From Methylomonas montana (GTDB lineage: Bacteria > Pseudomonadota > Gammaproteobacteria > Methylococcales > Methylomonadaceae): a DNA stretch of 64,000 nucleotides. The stretch's first letter is position 1; each line of letters begins with the position of its first letter. Below are positions 1-7,821 of this stretch, one piece after another. Both the position numbers and the translations under genes were made by a program. The notes beneath the pieces were generated by a model, which was not told the origin of the DNA, ran no database searches, and saw only the letters and a program-made list of their open reading frames with translations. The stretch lies in the NCBI RefSeq assembly GCF_030490285.1, contig NZ_CP129884.1, positions 3,100,001 to 3,164,000 of the forward strand, given 5' to 3'.

Positions 1-428
1 ATACCACCAAAAACGCCGCCTTCATCCAGCAATGGAAGGATTACATCAAAAACCCGAAACGCGTGACCAACGACCCGATGGAAGCGCATTACATCGGCTT
101 CAACATGTGGGTGAAAGCGGTCGAGAAAGCCGGCACCACCGATCCCGAAGCGGTACAAAAAGCCTTGATCGGCGTGGAATTCCCTAACCTCAGCGGCGGC
201 GTAGCCAAAATGCTGCCCAACCATCACATCAGCAAACCGGTGTTGATCGGCGAAATTCAAGGCGACGGCCAGTTCGTCACGGTTTGGCAAACCAACAAAG
301 TCGTCGACGGCGACGCTTGGTCCGACTTCCTGCCGGACAGCAAACCCATCATCGCCGACTGGACCGCGCCTATCAGCTGCGGCAACTACAACACTAAAAC
401 CAAAAAGTGTTCAGGACAGAACTACTAA
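1..428 (+). CDS. urtA: Urea ABC transporter substrate-binding protein UrtA (3' part, truncated by window edge)
   Basis: The reading frame is open from base 3 to the TAA at 426-428, so the gene starts upstream of the window and only about 141 C-terminal residues are visible. The fragment has the C-terminal lobe of a branched-chain-amino-acid/urea type periplasmic binding protein (EAHYIGFNMW, then PEAVQKALIGVEFPNLSGG and a Cys pair near the end). UrtA binds urea in the periplasm and delivers it to the UrtBC permease. The identification rests on the order urtA-urtB-urtC-urtD-urtE and on residue patterns usual for UrtA. The internal ATG at 63 is not the true start. Confidence 0.93.
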   Translation, partial: TTKNAAFIQQWKDYIKNPKRVTNDPMEAHYIGFNMWVKAVEKAGTTDPEAVQKALIGVEFPNLSGGVAKMLPNHHISKPVLIGEIQGDGQFVTVWQTNKVVDGDAWSDFLPDSKPIIADWTAPISCGNYNTKTKKCSGQNY

Positions 429-496
429 CACGGATGTTATCCCGATTCCCACGGCAGGAGGCTGTGGGAATCGCCTCCAGAACAGGAACAACTGTC

Positions 497-2257
497 ATGA
501 AGATGCGAACATTTAAAAGCCGTTTAAAAACGCCGCCCGGTTTTGGCTCGGTCGCGGTTCAACCCCACTCTCCTCAAGTGTTGCCTACCATTTCGACGCT
601 GGCCTGGTTGGAGATCGGCGGCGTTTTTAAACGACTTTCCATACTGGCCTGTCGGCTGCTAACGGTGTTGATCCTGGTCAGCCAACCGCTGGCCGCACAG
701 GCAGCCGATCAAGACAGCTTCGAGCAAGCGCTTAACCTGCTTAGACAAGGCAACATCAACGAACGCGAGCAAGCCATCGAACAACTGGGCAGCGACATGC
801 GCAGTTTGACGTTGTTGCAAGCCCTGCAAGACGGCAAACTGTTCGAGTTGAAAAACGAGGCCAAACTGGTGATAGGCCAGGAAAGTGAAACCGGCTACCG
901 CTTGACCGATCCGCTTACAGGCGAGTCGTTGGCAGAGGTCGAGCGCGGCGCGGTCGGCAAAATCAATCTGAATAACAAGTTGCGCGGCAATATCCGCAAA
1001 ATCGTCGGCCAGCTGCAACTGAATGCTGCCGATCCCAGCTTGCGCTTGGCGGCGGTAAAAGCGATGAACAAAGACATCGACGCCAAAGCGGTCGAACTGC
1101 TGCGATCTCACCTTGGCGACGAGCCCGATCAACAGGTTCAACAAGCCATACAACAAGTCTTGCTGTTGCAAGACCTGAATAGCACCGATAAAACCTTACG
1201 CATCAAGGCCATCGACGCGTTGAAGGATCACGATAGCCAGGACGTGGTCAATAGCCTGCAAGCCATCATCGAAACCGACGCCGACGGTCATAACCTGGAA
1301 GCCGATAGCGATGTGCGCAATCTGGCCGAAGCGGCTTTGATCAAGATCCGCGAACGCATGCAGGCTTACGCCGCCGTCGAGACGGTATTCTTCGGTTTGA
1401 GTCTGGGCGCGGTGCTGGTGTTATCCGCCATTGGCTTGGCCATCACCTTTGGGGTGATGGGCATCATCAACATGGCCCACGGCGAACTGATGATGCTGGG
1501 CGCCTATACCACGTACGTGATGCAGCAATTGCTGCCCAGCTATTTAGGCACTGCGTTGATCCTGTCGATACCGATGGCGTTCTTAGTCGCGGCGCTGGTC
1601 GGCATCGCCATCGAACGCGGCATCATCAGATTTCTATACGGCCGACCACTGGAAACCTTGCTGGCGACCTTTGGTGTCAGTTTGTTTCTGCAACAAGCCG
1701 TACGCTCGATTTTCTCGCCGCTGAACCGTAGCGTTTCTACACCAGACTGGATGAGCGGCTCCTGGCAGATCAACGACTTTTTATCGCTAACCTGGAACCG
1801 TTTTTACATCCTGATCTTCTGTCTGCTGGTGTTTACCGCGCTGCTGCAAATCCTGAAGCGTACCAAGCTGGGACTGGAAGTTCGGGCTGTCGCCCAGAAC
1901 CGCGGCATGGCTAGGGCAATGGGTATTCCTACTGCTCGGGTCGATGCGATGACGTTTGGCTTGGGATCGGGTATCGCCGGTGTGGCCGGTGTGGCCTTGA
2001 GCCAGATCACCAACGTCGGCCCTAATCTCGGTCAGGCTTACATCGTTGACTCGTTCATGGTGGTGGTGTTTGGTGGAGTGGGTAACTTATTTGGAACATT
2101 AGTCGCAGGCTTTACCCTAGGCATCGCCAACAAGGTGTTGGAGCCTTATGCAGGGGCGGTATTGGCGAAGATTTTGGTGTTGGTGTTTATTATTTTGTTT
2201 ATTCAGAAGAAGCCGAGGGGGTTGTTTCCGCAGAAAGGGAGGGCTGCTGAATCGTAA
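497..2257 (+). CDS. urtB: Urea ABC transporter permease UrtB with an unusual N-terminal insert
   Basis: Inner-membrane permease of the urea importer, 586 aa from the ATG at 497, which has AGGA about 10 nt upstream. An upstream in-frame GTG at 407 overlaps urtA and is less likely. Layout: basic N-terminus, a signal-like hydrophobic segment (RLLTVLILVSQPLAAQA), a helical extracytoplasmic domain of about 250 residues typical of UrtB, then about eight membrane helices with the LivH-type sequence IINMAHGELMMLGAY. Residues about 8-45 look like an insertion: they are encoded by a segment bounded by a perfect 17-bp inverted repeat (521-537 and 617-633). Removing one 114-bp unit would join MKMRTFK directly to RLSILACRLL in frame. 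Product and family are clear; the insertion is inference. Confidence 0.93.
   Translation: MKMRTFKSRLKTPPGFGSVAVQPHSPQVLPTISTLAWLEIGGVFKRLSILACRLLTVLILVSQPLAAQAADQDSFEQALNLLRQGNINEREQAIEQLGSDMRSLTLLQALQDGKLFELKNEAKLVIGQESETGYRLTDPLTGESLAEVERGAVGKINLNNKLRGNIRKIVGQLQLNAADPSLRLAAVKAMNKDIDAKAVELLRSHLGDEPDQQVQQAIQQVLLLQDLNSTDKTLRIKAIDALKDHDSQDVVNSLQAIIETDADGHNLEADSDVRNLAEAALIKIRERMQAYAAVETVFFGLSLGAVLVLSAIGLAITFGVMGIINMAHGELMMLGAYTTYVMQQLLPSYLGTALILSIPMAFLVAALVGIAIERGIIRFLYGRPLETLLATFGVSLFLQQAVRSIFSPLNRSVSTPDWMSGSWQINDFLSLTWNRFYILIFCLLVFTALLQILKRTKLGLEVRAVAQNRGMARAMGIPTARVDAMTFGLGSGIAGVAGVALSQITNVGPNLGQAYIVDSFMVVVFGGVGNLFGTLVAGFTLGIANKVLEPYAGAVLAKILVLVFIILFIQKKPRGLFPQKGRAAES
521..633. repeat. Palindrome-bounded 113-bp segment inside the urtB signal-peptide region
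   Basis: CGTTTAAAAACGCCGCC at 521-537 recurs as its exact reverse complement at 617-633. The short motif TTTAAA occurs at 512-517 just before the segment and at 626-631 near its end, 114 bp apart, an exact codon multiple. This looks like a small non-autonomous inverted-repeat element that inserted in frame. A functional mRNA hairpin near the start codon is an alternative. Confidence 0.6.
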
Positions 2258-2268
2258 TTCCAAAAAAT

Positions 2269-2300
2269 GTAGGTTGGGTTAGCGAAGCGTAACCCAACAC
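2269..2300. repeat. REP-type palindrome (GTAGGTTGGGTTA...TAACCCAAC)
   Basis: An imperfect palindrome begins 11 bp after the urtB stop: GGTTGGGTTA, a short GC loop, then TAACCCAAC. The same unit followed by ACGTYGGCTTT recurs at 11607-11642, again just upstream of a long inverted-arm element. This is a dispersed extragenic repeat rather than a Rho-independent terminator, since no T-run follows. Confidence 0.75.
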
Positions 2301-2673
2301 GTTGGCTTTTGATGTGGTTGATGAATTTGGGGTTTGGTGTTTGTGTCGCTATCGCGACGGTGGTTTTTGAAGTCGAGTCTCGGCCCGACAGCCGAGATAC
2401 TTTTCTTTGCTTGTCCAAAGAAAAGTATCCAAAAGAAAAGACACCCCACTGCCGCTTACTTCCTGCGCTCCTCGGGTTTGAACGGGGTTGCCTGAAGGGG
2501 CTTCCCAGCCCCTACATGCAACGCGCCGCATCCATGCGACGCCCCTATCGGGCTATTCCGTTCAAACCCTCCGGTGCTCGGCGCGGCAGAGGGGGACAAA
2601 AACGTCCCTCCGTTACCGTCTGACGGAAATGGCAGGTTTGTACACTTACTGAAAATAAAGATTGTCATTTTGT

Positions 2674-2772
2674 TTAACCCATAAATGTATGGATAGCTTT
2701 CAACAATTCAGTAATTGCATGAATAACTGGTGGAGCCACTATTAACAATTTAAGTATGAAGTTTTTTGACAT
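2674..2772 (-). CDS. Possible 32-aa hydrophobic peptide in the core of the urtB-urtC element
   Basis: A short ATG-to-TAA frame on the minus strand, preceded by TAGGA about 9 nt upstream. It encodes a small amphipathic/hydrophobic peptide beginning MSKNFILKLLIVAPP and ending in FMG. It lies in the AT-rich core, the position the SIR2 gene occupies in the ureC-ureE element. No family is recognised. It could be a small membrane-active peptide or chance; only the ribosome-binding site and its position support it. Confidence 0.25.
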   Translation of the reverse strand: MSKNFILKLLIVAPPVIHAITELLKAIHTFMG

Positions 2773-3091
2773 GATCAAATTCCTACAATTTTTCAAAGAA
2801 TGCGTTGCCAGTTTGCGAGGCTAGGCGTTAACAAGCAATTTATCTCAGCGACCTCTCATGCGGGATTAAAGCCGGTTAATACCGATGCAGAGAATGCATT
2901 TAATTGTCACGACAGAGTATGCGAAGAGCTTCGCATTGAATTTGTAAAAATTATGAAGGCAGTGACTAATACCAAACAGTCTGGAAATGTTTCCACCCTT
3001 GACTTTTTAGTTTTATTTTTCTGTTCCTCGTAGGATTTAATCCCTTTATTCTGATTCCTACGCAGCACGTGGGAACGAGAGAACAGCCAAA

Positions 3092-3116
3092 GGTGGGCAA
3101 AGTTGTCCACCCTACG
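3092..3116. repeat. Short palindromic repeat GGTGGGCAAAG/TTGTCCACC
   Basis: A short imperfect palindrome within the AT-rich core, of the GGTGG-CAA/TTG-CCACC type, followed by CTACG. It resembles other dispersed extragenic palindromes in the window. Just upstream (about 3060-3080) is a partial copy of the CGTTCCCACG-type repeat. Confidence 0.5.
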
Positions 3117-3479
3117 CAAATTCAGGCGGCTGATGGTTTTAACCCCGTATGCCGCGCCGAGCACCGAAGTTTTTGAATGGACAAATCGGCAGGATTGCCG
3201 ATTTGCATGCGCAGCACCCGAAGGGCGAGGTACATGGATGTACCGAGTGAGCAGCCCGGAGGGGCGATGCAGGGATGCATCGCGTTGACGGAGGGGCAGG
3301 AAGCCCCTTCCGTCAACCCCATTCAAAAACTTCGGCGCGCAGGATACAAGCGGCATCCGGGTGCCCTTTTCTTTGGGTACTTTCTTTTGGGCAAGCAAAA
3401 GAAAGTACCTCGGCTGTCGGGCCGAGACCCGACTTACAAAAAACCGTCGCGACAGCGACACACTAAAACGGAAGACGGT

Positions 3480-4598
3480 ATGAAACTAATCAACCTAAGC
3501 CAAGACAAAACCTACACCACCGTCCTAACCGCATTAGCATCGGTGACAATCCTAATCCCCCTCTGTAACCTAATCTTCCCCGAAGACTCAGCCCTGCATT
3601 TCTCGGCCTACTCAGTCTCGCTAATCGGCAAATACCTGACCTTCGCCCTACTCGGCTTATCACTCGATATGGTCTGGGGCTACGCCGGGATTTTAGTTTT
3701 AGGCCAAGGTGCGTTCTTTGCGTTGGGCGGCTACGCGATGGGCATGTATCTAATGCGGCAGATCGGTACACGCGGCGTCTACGGCAATGCCGAATTACCG
3801 GACTTTATGGTGTTTCTGAACTGGACCGAACTACCCTGGTATTGGCAAGGCTTCGAGAATTTCGGTTTCGCGATGTTGATGGTATTCCTAGCCCCCGGTT
3901 TGCTGGCCTTCGTATTCGGCTGGTTGGCGTTTCGTTCCCGGGTTACCGGCGTGTACTTGTCCATCATCACCCAGGCCTTAACCTATGCACTATTGCTGGC
4001 TTTTTTCCGTAACGAAATGGGCTTTGGCGGCAATAACGGCCTGACCGATTTCAAAGACATCCTCGGCTTCAACATCCAATCCGAAGCGGTCCGCTCGGTT
4101 ATGCTACTGATGACCGGCCTGAGCCTGATTGGTGCCTTGCTGCTCTGCCGCTCGATCGTGAACAGCAAACTGGGTCGGGTAGTCACCGCGGTTCGCGATC
4201 AGGAATCGCGGGTACGCTTTCTCGGCTACCGGGTGGAGTTATTCAAACTGTGGGTGTTCGTGTTTGCGGCGATGCTGGCCGGACTGGCTGGCGCGCTGTA
4301 CGTACCGCAGGTCGGCATCATCAACCCCAGCGAATTCTCGCCATTAAATTCATTGGAAATCGTCATCTGGGTCGCGGTCGGCGGGCGCGGCACCTTGTAC
4401 GGGGCTATCATCGGCGCGGTACTGGTCAACTACGCCAAAACCGTGTTGACCGGCCTGATGCCGGACGCCTGGCTGTTTTGCCTCGGCGGCGCGTTCATCC
4501 TGGTGACTTTATTAATGCCCGACGGCATCGTCGGCCTGCTGCGCCGTCGCGTCAAACCCGACCCTACTCTTAACGTCACAGGAGGACAACCGGCATGA
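3480..4598 (+). CDS. urtC: Urea ABC transporter permease UrtC
   Basis: Second inner-membrane permease of the urea importer, 372 aa, LivM type. The ATG at 3480 is chosen because it starts the conserved protein; longer in-frame starts would read into the repeat arm. GGAAG lies just upstream. About nine membrane helices are visible, with conserved GLSLDMVWGYAGILVLGQGAFFALGGYAMG near the N-terminus, the cytoplasmic RVVTAVRDQESRVRFLGY loop that contacts the ATPases, and GGRGTLYGAIIGA near the C-terminus. The stop overlaps the urtD start (ATGATGA), indicating translational coupling. Since about 1.2 kb of repeat separates it from urtB, transcription may need read-through or a promoter inside the element. 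Confidence 0.95.
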   Translation: MKLINLSQDKTYTTVLTALASVTILIPLCNLIFPEDSALHFSAYSVSLIGKYLTFALLGLSLDMVWGYAGILVLGQGAFFALGGYAMGMYLMRQIGTRGVYGNAELPDFMVFLNWTELPWYWQGFENFGFAMLMVFLAPGLLAFVFGWLAFRSRVTGVYLSIITQALTYALLLAFFRNEMGFGGNNGLTDFKDILGFNIQSEAVRSVMLLMTGLSLIGALLLCRSIVNSKLGRVVTAVRDQESRVRFLGYRVELFKLWVFVFAAMLAGLAGALYVPQVGIINPSEFSPLNSLEIVIWVAVGGRGTLYGAIIGAVLVNYAKTVLTGLMPDAWLFCLGGAFILVTLLMPDGIVGLLRRRVKPDPTLNVTGGQPA

Positions 4599-5401
4599 TG
4601 ATCTCGGCTGCCACTACCCCCGAAGGCGGCGCCAGTCTGCCGCTGGACGAGGTCGATACCCGCCACGGTAAAGTGCTGTATATGGAAGACGTCAGCGTCA
4701 GCTTCGACGGCTTCCGGGCGCTTAACCATTTATCGCTATACATCGACGACGGCGAATTGCGCTGCCTGATCGGCCCTAACGGCGCCGGCAAAACTACGCT
4801 GATGGACGTGATCACCGGCAAGACCAAGCCGGACAGCGGCTCGGTGTTTTTCGGCCAAACCATCGACTTGCTGGAACTGGACGAACCGGCCATCGCCCAG
4901 GCCGGCATCTGCCGCAAGTTCCAAAAACCCAGCGTGTTTGATGCGTTGACTGTGTTCGAGAACCTGGAACTGGCTTTAAAAACCGACAAACGCACCTGGC
5001 CGACCTTGTTCCATAAACTAAACAACGAACAACGCGACCGTATCCAGGACGTTTTGCAGACCATCGCCCTACCCGCCCAACAGCGGCAACTAGCCGGTGC
5101 CTTGTCGCACGGCCAGAAACAATGGCTGGAAATCGGCATGTTGCTGATGCAAGACCCAAAAGTAATGCTGGTCGACGAACCCATCGCCGGCATGACCCAT
5201 CAGGAAGTGGAACGCACCGCCGAACTACTGCTGTCCTTGCAAGGCAAACATTCCATCGTCGTCGTCGAACACGACATGGAATTCGTACGCAGCATCGCCC
5301 GTAAAGTTACTGTGCTGCACGAAGGCTCGGTGCTCACCGAAGGCTCGATGGACGAAGTGCAAAACGATACTCGCGTGATCCAAGTTTACCTGGGGGGATG
5401 A
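4595..5401 (+). CDS. urtD: Urea ABC transporter ATP-binding protein UrtD
   Basis: Cytoplasmic ATPase of the urea importer, 268 aa, LivG type. Walker A is GPNGAGKTT at about residues 60-68, the signature is LSHGQKQWLEIGMLL, Walker B is KVMLVDEPIAGM, and the switch His is in VVVEHDMEFV. The signature reads LSHGQ rather than LSGGQ, which is usual for UrtD/LivG. The start overlaps the urtC stop by 4 bp and the stop overlaps the urtE start by 4 bp, so urtCDE are translationally coupled. Confidence 0.96.
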   Translation: MMISAATTPEGGASLPLDEVDTRHGKVLYMEDVSVSFDGFRALNHLSLYIDDGELRCLIGPNGAGKTTLMDVITGKTKPDSGSVFFGQTIDLLELDEPAIAQAGICRKFQKPSVFDALTVFENLELALKTDKRTWPTLFHKLNNEQRDRIQDVLQTIALPAQQRQLAGALSHGQKQWLEIGMLLMQDPKVMLVDEPIAGMTHQEVERTAELLLSLQGKHSIVVVEHDMEFVRSIARKVTVLHEGSVLTEGSMDEVQNDTRVIQVYLGG

Positions 5402-6174
5402 TGTTAACTATCAGCGCATTGCAACAATACTACGGCGCCAGCCACACCTTGTGGGACCTGGATTTATGCGTGCCGGCCGGTGCCTGCGTCTGCCTGATGG
5501 GCCGCAATGGCGTCGGCAAAACCACTTTGCTGAAAGCCATCATGGGCCTGTTGCCGGTGGCCGACGGCAGCATTCAATTCGACGGCGTGGAGCTGGCCAA
5601 AGCCAAAGCAGAATCCCGCGCCGAACTGGGCATCGGTTACGTACCGCAAGGTCGGGAAATCTTTCCGCTATTGACCGTGGAAGAAAACCTGAAAACCGGC
5701 CTGCGCGCCGCCAATAAACACGGCATCAAAAAAATCCCGGACAGCATTTTCGAGATTTTCCCGGTGCTGAAACAAATGCTGAAACGCCGCGGCGGCGACC
5801 TGTCCGGTGGTCAGCAACAGCAATTAGCGATCGGCCGGGCACTGGTGTTGAATCCTCGCCTGCTGATTCTCGACGAGCCAACCGAAGGCATTCAACCCAA
5901 CATCGTCAGTGAAATCGGCGACGTGATCATTCGCCTGAACAAATCGCGCGGCGTAGCCACGCCGGTCGCCAAACCGGAACCCGGCGAAATTCATCAAGCC
6001 ATCGACCGCATCCACAAAGAACTGGGGGTGACGGTATTGCTGGTCGAACAAAAGCTGCCGTTCGCCCGCAAGGTAGCCAATCAATTCTGCATCATGGACC
6101 GTGGCCGGCATGTAGCCGTGGGGGCGATGGACGATCTGGCGGACGACATGGTGAAGCGTTACCTCACAGTCTGA
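5398..6174 (+). CDS. urtE: Urea ABC transporter ATP-binding protein UrtE, with an extra segment before the switch region
   Basis: Second ATPase of the importer, 258 aa, LivF type. Walker A is GRNGVGKTT at residues 35-43, the signature LSGGQQQQLAIGRAL, Walker B LLILDEPTEGI, and the switch region VLLVEQ. UrtE proteins are usually about 230 aa. The surplus maps to a segment of about 25-30 residues after EIGDVIIRLN (KSRGVATPVAKPEPGEIHQA...) just before the switch strand. The segment is in frame and not repeat-like. This is the last gene of the importer; a CCCCTCTTT/AAAGAGGGG palindrome follows the stop. Confidence 0.94.
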   Translation: MMLTISALQQYYGASHTLWDLDLCVPAGACVCLMGRNGVGKTTLLKAIMGLLPVADGSIQFDGVELAKAKAESRAELGIGYVPQGREIFPLLTVEENLKTGLRAANKHGIKKIPDSIFEIFPVLKQMLKRRGGDLSGGQQQQLAIGRALVLNPRLLILDEPTEGIQPNIVSEIGDVIIRLNKSRGVATPVAKPEPGEIHQAIDRIHKELGVTVLLVEQKLPFARKVANQFCIMDRGRHVAVGAMDDLADDMVKRYLTV

Positions 6175-6179
6175 ATACG

Positions 6180-6200
6180 CCCCTCTTTGCAAAAGAGGGG
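6180..6200. repeat. Palindrome CCCCTCTTT-GC-AAAAGAGGGG after urtE
   Basis: A near-perfect hairpin 6 bp after the urtE stop. A related unit occurs at 6553-6628 on the other side of the small ORF at 6291. It is followed by CTAGGG rather than a T-run, so it fits a dispersed repeat better than a classical terminator, although it may stabilise mRNA ends. Confidence 0.6.
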
Positions 6201-6224
6201 CTAGGGTAGATTTTCAAAACGGGC

Positions 6225-6255
6225 GTAGGATGGGCTGAACAACGTGAAGCCCATC
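6225..6255. repeat. REP-type palindrome (GATGGGCT...AGCCCATC)
   Basis: GTAGGATGGGCT, a loop of about ten bases, then AAGCCCATCG. It has the same design as the GTAGGTTGGGTT...AACCCAAC units at 2269 and 11607 but a different stem sequence. It lies between urtE and the small ORF at 6291. Confidence 0.6.
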
Positions 6256-6290
6256 GTTGTTACTCAAAGCTTGATGACGGAGAAACAAAG

Positions 6291-6578
6291 ATGAAATCCG
6301 ATAAATTTTTGCTGACCGCAGGAGCGCTATTGTTGGCTTGGTCGATGCGCGGCGAAGCACACGACAGTCACGAGGCCATGATGCAAGGCGGCAACCTTCT
6401 GCAATTAACCCGCGCTTTAATCCATCCGATATTGGAAATCCCTTATCTGCCGGCCTTGCTGATTAGCGCATTGATTTTGGGATTGCTACTTGGCCCGGTT
6501 ATATTGCACATCAATCGGCACATGATTAACCGCAATGTCGTTAAGCAGGAATTTCCCCCTTTGAAAAATGGGGATTGA
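6291..6578 (+). CDS. Small membrane protein of unknown function between urtE and ureD
   Basis: A 95-aa frame with ACGGAGAAAC upstream of the ATG. The N-terminus is hydrophobic and signal-like, followed by a short polar stretch with His residues (HDSHEAMMQGG) and one strong membrane helix (about residues 55-78). The last nine residues (EFPPLKNGD) are encoded by the flanking CCCC/GGGG repeat, so the original C-terminus may have been altered. Position and the His cluster invite the idea of a nickel or urea role, and the HPILEI..LPALLISAL stretch is faintly like HupE/UreJ, but this is too weak to name it. Function unknown. Confidence 0.55.
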   Translation: MKSDKFLLTAGALLLAWSMRGEAHDSHEAMMQGGNLLQLTRALIHPILEIPYLPALLISALILGLLLGPVILHINRHMINRNVVKQEFPPLKNGD

Positions 6579-6628
6579 GGGGGATTTATTTACAAAATCT
6601 CCCCTAGCCCCTCTTTTTAAAAGAGGGG
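6553..6628. repeat. Paired G/C-rich palindromes (CCCC-TTT/AAA-GGGG type) before ureD
   Basis: Two related units: CCCCCTTTGAAAAATGGGG and, further on, CCCCTCTTTTTAAAAGAGGGG, joined by GGGATTTATTTACAAAATCTCCCC. They overlap the 3' end of the small ORF at 6291. This is a dispersed extragenic repeat seen also at 6180-6200. Confidence 0.6.
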
Positions 6629-6711
6629 AATGCCTACTCAATATATTGCCGTCACCAGCCGACCGGTATAAAAACTAACAGGCCGATCCAAGAATTTTTG
6701 AGTCAACCACC

Positions 6712-7563
6712 ATGCGCCCAAACCTCGCCGTTTCTTCCATTCCCGACGCCGTAAACGACGCAACGGCATGGGAAGCCGAATTGAATCTGGGTTTTACCCA
6801 ACGCGGCGACAAAACCGTCTTGGCCAGACGCGAGCATCGCGGCCCTTTGACCGTGCAACGGCCTTTTTATCCGGAAGGCGGCGTCTGCCATGTGTATTTG
6901 CTGCACCCACCCGGCGGCGTGGTGGCCGGCGATCAGTTAAGCATTACAGCGAATGTTGAACGCGATGCGCAAGCGCTAATCACCACCCCTGCTGCCGGAA
7001 AGTTTTACCGCAGCGGCGGCGGTGAAGCGCAGCAAACCATAAATTTAGCAGTCGCCGAAAACGCCAGCCTGGAATGGCTGCCACAGGAAACCATCGTTTA
7101 CGAGGGTGCGCGCTTAAATTCCAGCATGAATATCGATTTGGCCGATCAGGCCCGCTTCATCGGCTGGGAAATATTGGCCTTGGGCCGCCCGGCCGCCGGC
7201 GAGGGCTTTGACAATGGCTCTGCGACATTGAACTGGCGTATCAACCGTAACGGGCGCTTGCTTTACCTGGAACGCTTGCGGCTGGATGCTGAAGCCTTCC
7301 GAGCCCGCTGGGGCTTGTTCGGGCATTCGGCGTGCGGGACGCTGTTTGTTTATCCTGCTACACCTTTGCAGTTGGCGGCGGTGCAGGAATTGATTGGTGA
7401 AGAGGCTAATCGCGGGGTGACCTTGATTGAGGGTTTGTTGATTTGTCGGGGGTTGGATCTTAGGGCTGATTTGTTGAAGGGGTTTTTTGAGAGGGTTTGG
7501 GGGTTGGTGCGGGGGGATGTTGTTGGGAAGGCAGTTTGTTTGCCGAGGATTTGGGCGACGTGA
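6712..7563 (+). CDS. ureD: Urease accessory protein UreD
   Basis: UreD (UreH), 283 aa, the scaffold that docks on apo-urease and recruits UreF and UreG for nickel delivery. Family features: GFTQRGDKTVLARREHRGPLTVQRPFYPEG near the N-terminus, HPPGGVVAGDQL, TTPAAGKFYRS, WLPQETIVYEGA and LGRPAAGEGF. It is cytoplasmic. Family operons usually run ureD-ureA-ureB-ureC; here more than 1.3 kb of toxin-antitoxin genes and repeats separate it from ureA. Base composition shifts to G-rich, T-rich codons in the last 60 codons, but the frame is intact. Confidence 0.95.
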   Translation: MRPNLAVSSIPDAVNDATAWEAELNLGFTQRGDKTVLARREHRGPLTVQRPFYPEGGVCHVYLLHPPGGVVAGDQLSITANVERDAQALITTPAAGKFYRSGGGEAQQTINLAVAENASLEWLPQETIVYEGARLNSSMNIDLADQARFIGWEILALGRPAAGEGFDNGSATLNWRINRNGRLLYLERLRLDAEAFRARWGLFGHSACGTLFVYPATPLQLAAVQELIGEEANRGVTLIEGLLICRGLDLRADLLKGFFERVWGLVRGDVVGKAVCLPRIWAT

Positions 7564-7626
7564 GGCTGTTTGATTTTTCGCTAGTGGATAGGTATCTTGA
7601 GCACTCACCTTTCCTGGGAGACGGTT

Positions 7627-7821
7627 ATGGAATTTAAAAGGCAATATATCGTTAATGAAGACAGCCAAAGAGTTGCGGTACAACTGGATATCGATACTTT
7701 TGAGAAGATTGAAAATGTTCTGGAAAATTACGCTTTGGTGCAATTAATAAACGCCGATGACAGCGAAACCTTAAATATCGAGGAGGCTAAAAAATACTAC
7801 GCCAGCCTGGACAAGGCCTGA
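7627..7821 (+). CDS. Antitoxin of a RelBE/ParDE-type pair
   Basis: A 64-aa acidic protein. The ATG at 7627 has GGGAG about 10 nt upstream and is preferred over an upstream in-frame start at 7597. The N-terminus (MEFKRQYIVNEDSQRVAVQLDIDTFEKIENVLE) is a beta-strand plus helix DNA-binding segment like those of small RelB/Phd-like antitoxins, followed by an acidic C-terminal half that would wrap the toxin. Its TGA overlaps the ATG of the toxin gene by one base. It probably autoregulates the pair. Confidence 0.78.
   Translation: MEFKRQYIVNEDSQRVAVQLDIDTFEKIENVLENYALVQLINADDSETLNIEEAKKYYASLDKA

Larger units (their letters stand above)
2343..3461. mobile_element. Long inverted-arm element between urtB and urtC (outer repeats plus AT-rich core)
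   Basis: The left end GTGTCGCTATCGCGACGG (2343-2360) and the right end CCGTCGCGACAGCGACAC (3444-3461) are inverted copies. Inside them lie long arms (about 2343-2590 and 3151-3461) in opposite orientation. Each arm carries TCTCGGCCCGACAGCCGAGA-like and TTTCTTTTG..CAAAAGAAA-like internal palindromes. The arms match those at 11679-11930 and 13375-13698. The core (about 2640-3080) is visibly more AT-rich and has no clear gene, only a possible 32-codon ORF on the minus strand. No transposase and no clear target duplication were seen. The right end stops 18 bp before the urtC start codon, so the element splits the urt operon. The call as a unit element is inference; two independent insertions of one repeat is the alternative. 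Confidence 0.6.

Noticed and set aside
659-1171. A 170-codon frame on the minus strand within urtB
   Set aside because: It is antisense to the extracytoplasmic domain of UrtB and reads as a Gln/Leu-rich shadow.
2309-3466. Several open frames of 60-180 codons within the repeat arms between urtB and urtC
   Set aside because: They follow the dispersed repeat, occur in several overlapping frames on both strands, and recur in the arms at 11655-11900 and 13329-13850. They are repeat translation, not genes.
6180-6200. Rho-independent terminator of the urt operon
   Set aside because: The stem is good, but it is followed by CTAGGG and not by a T-run, and the same palindrome recurs nearby as a repeat.
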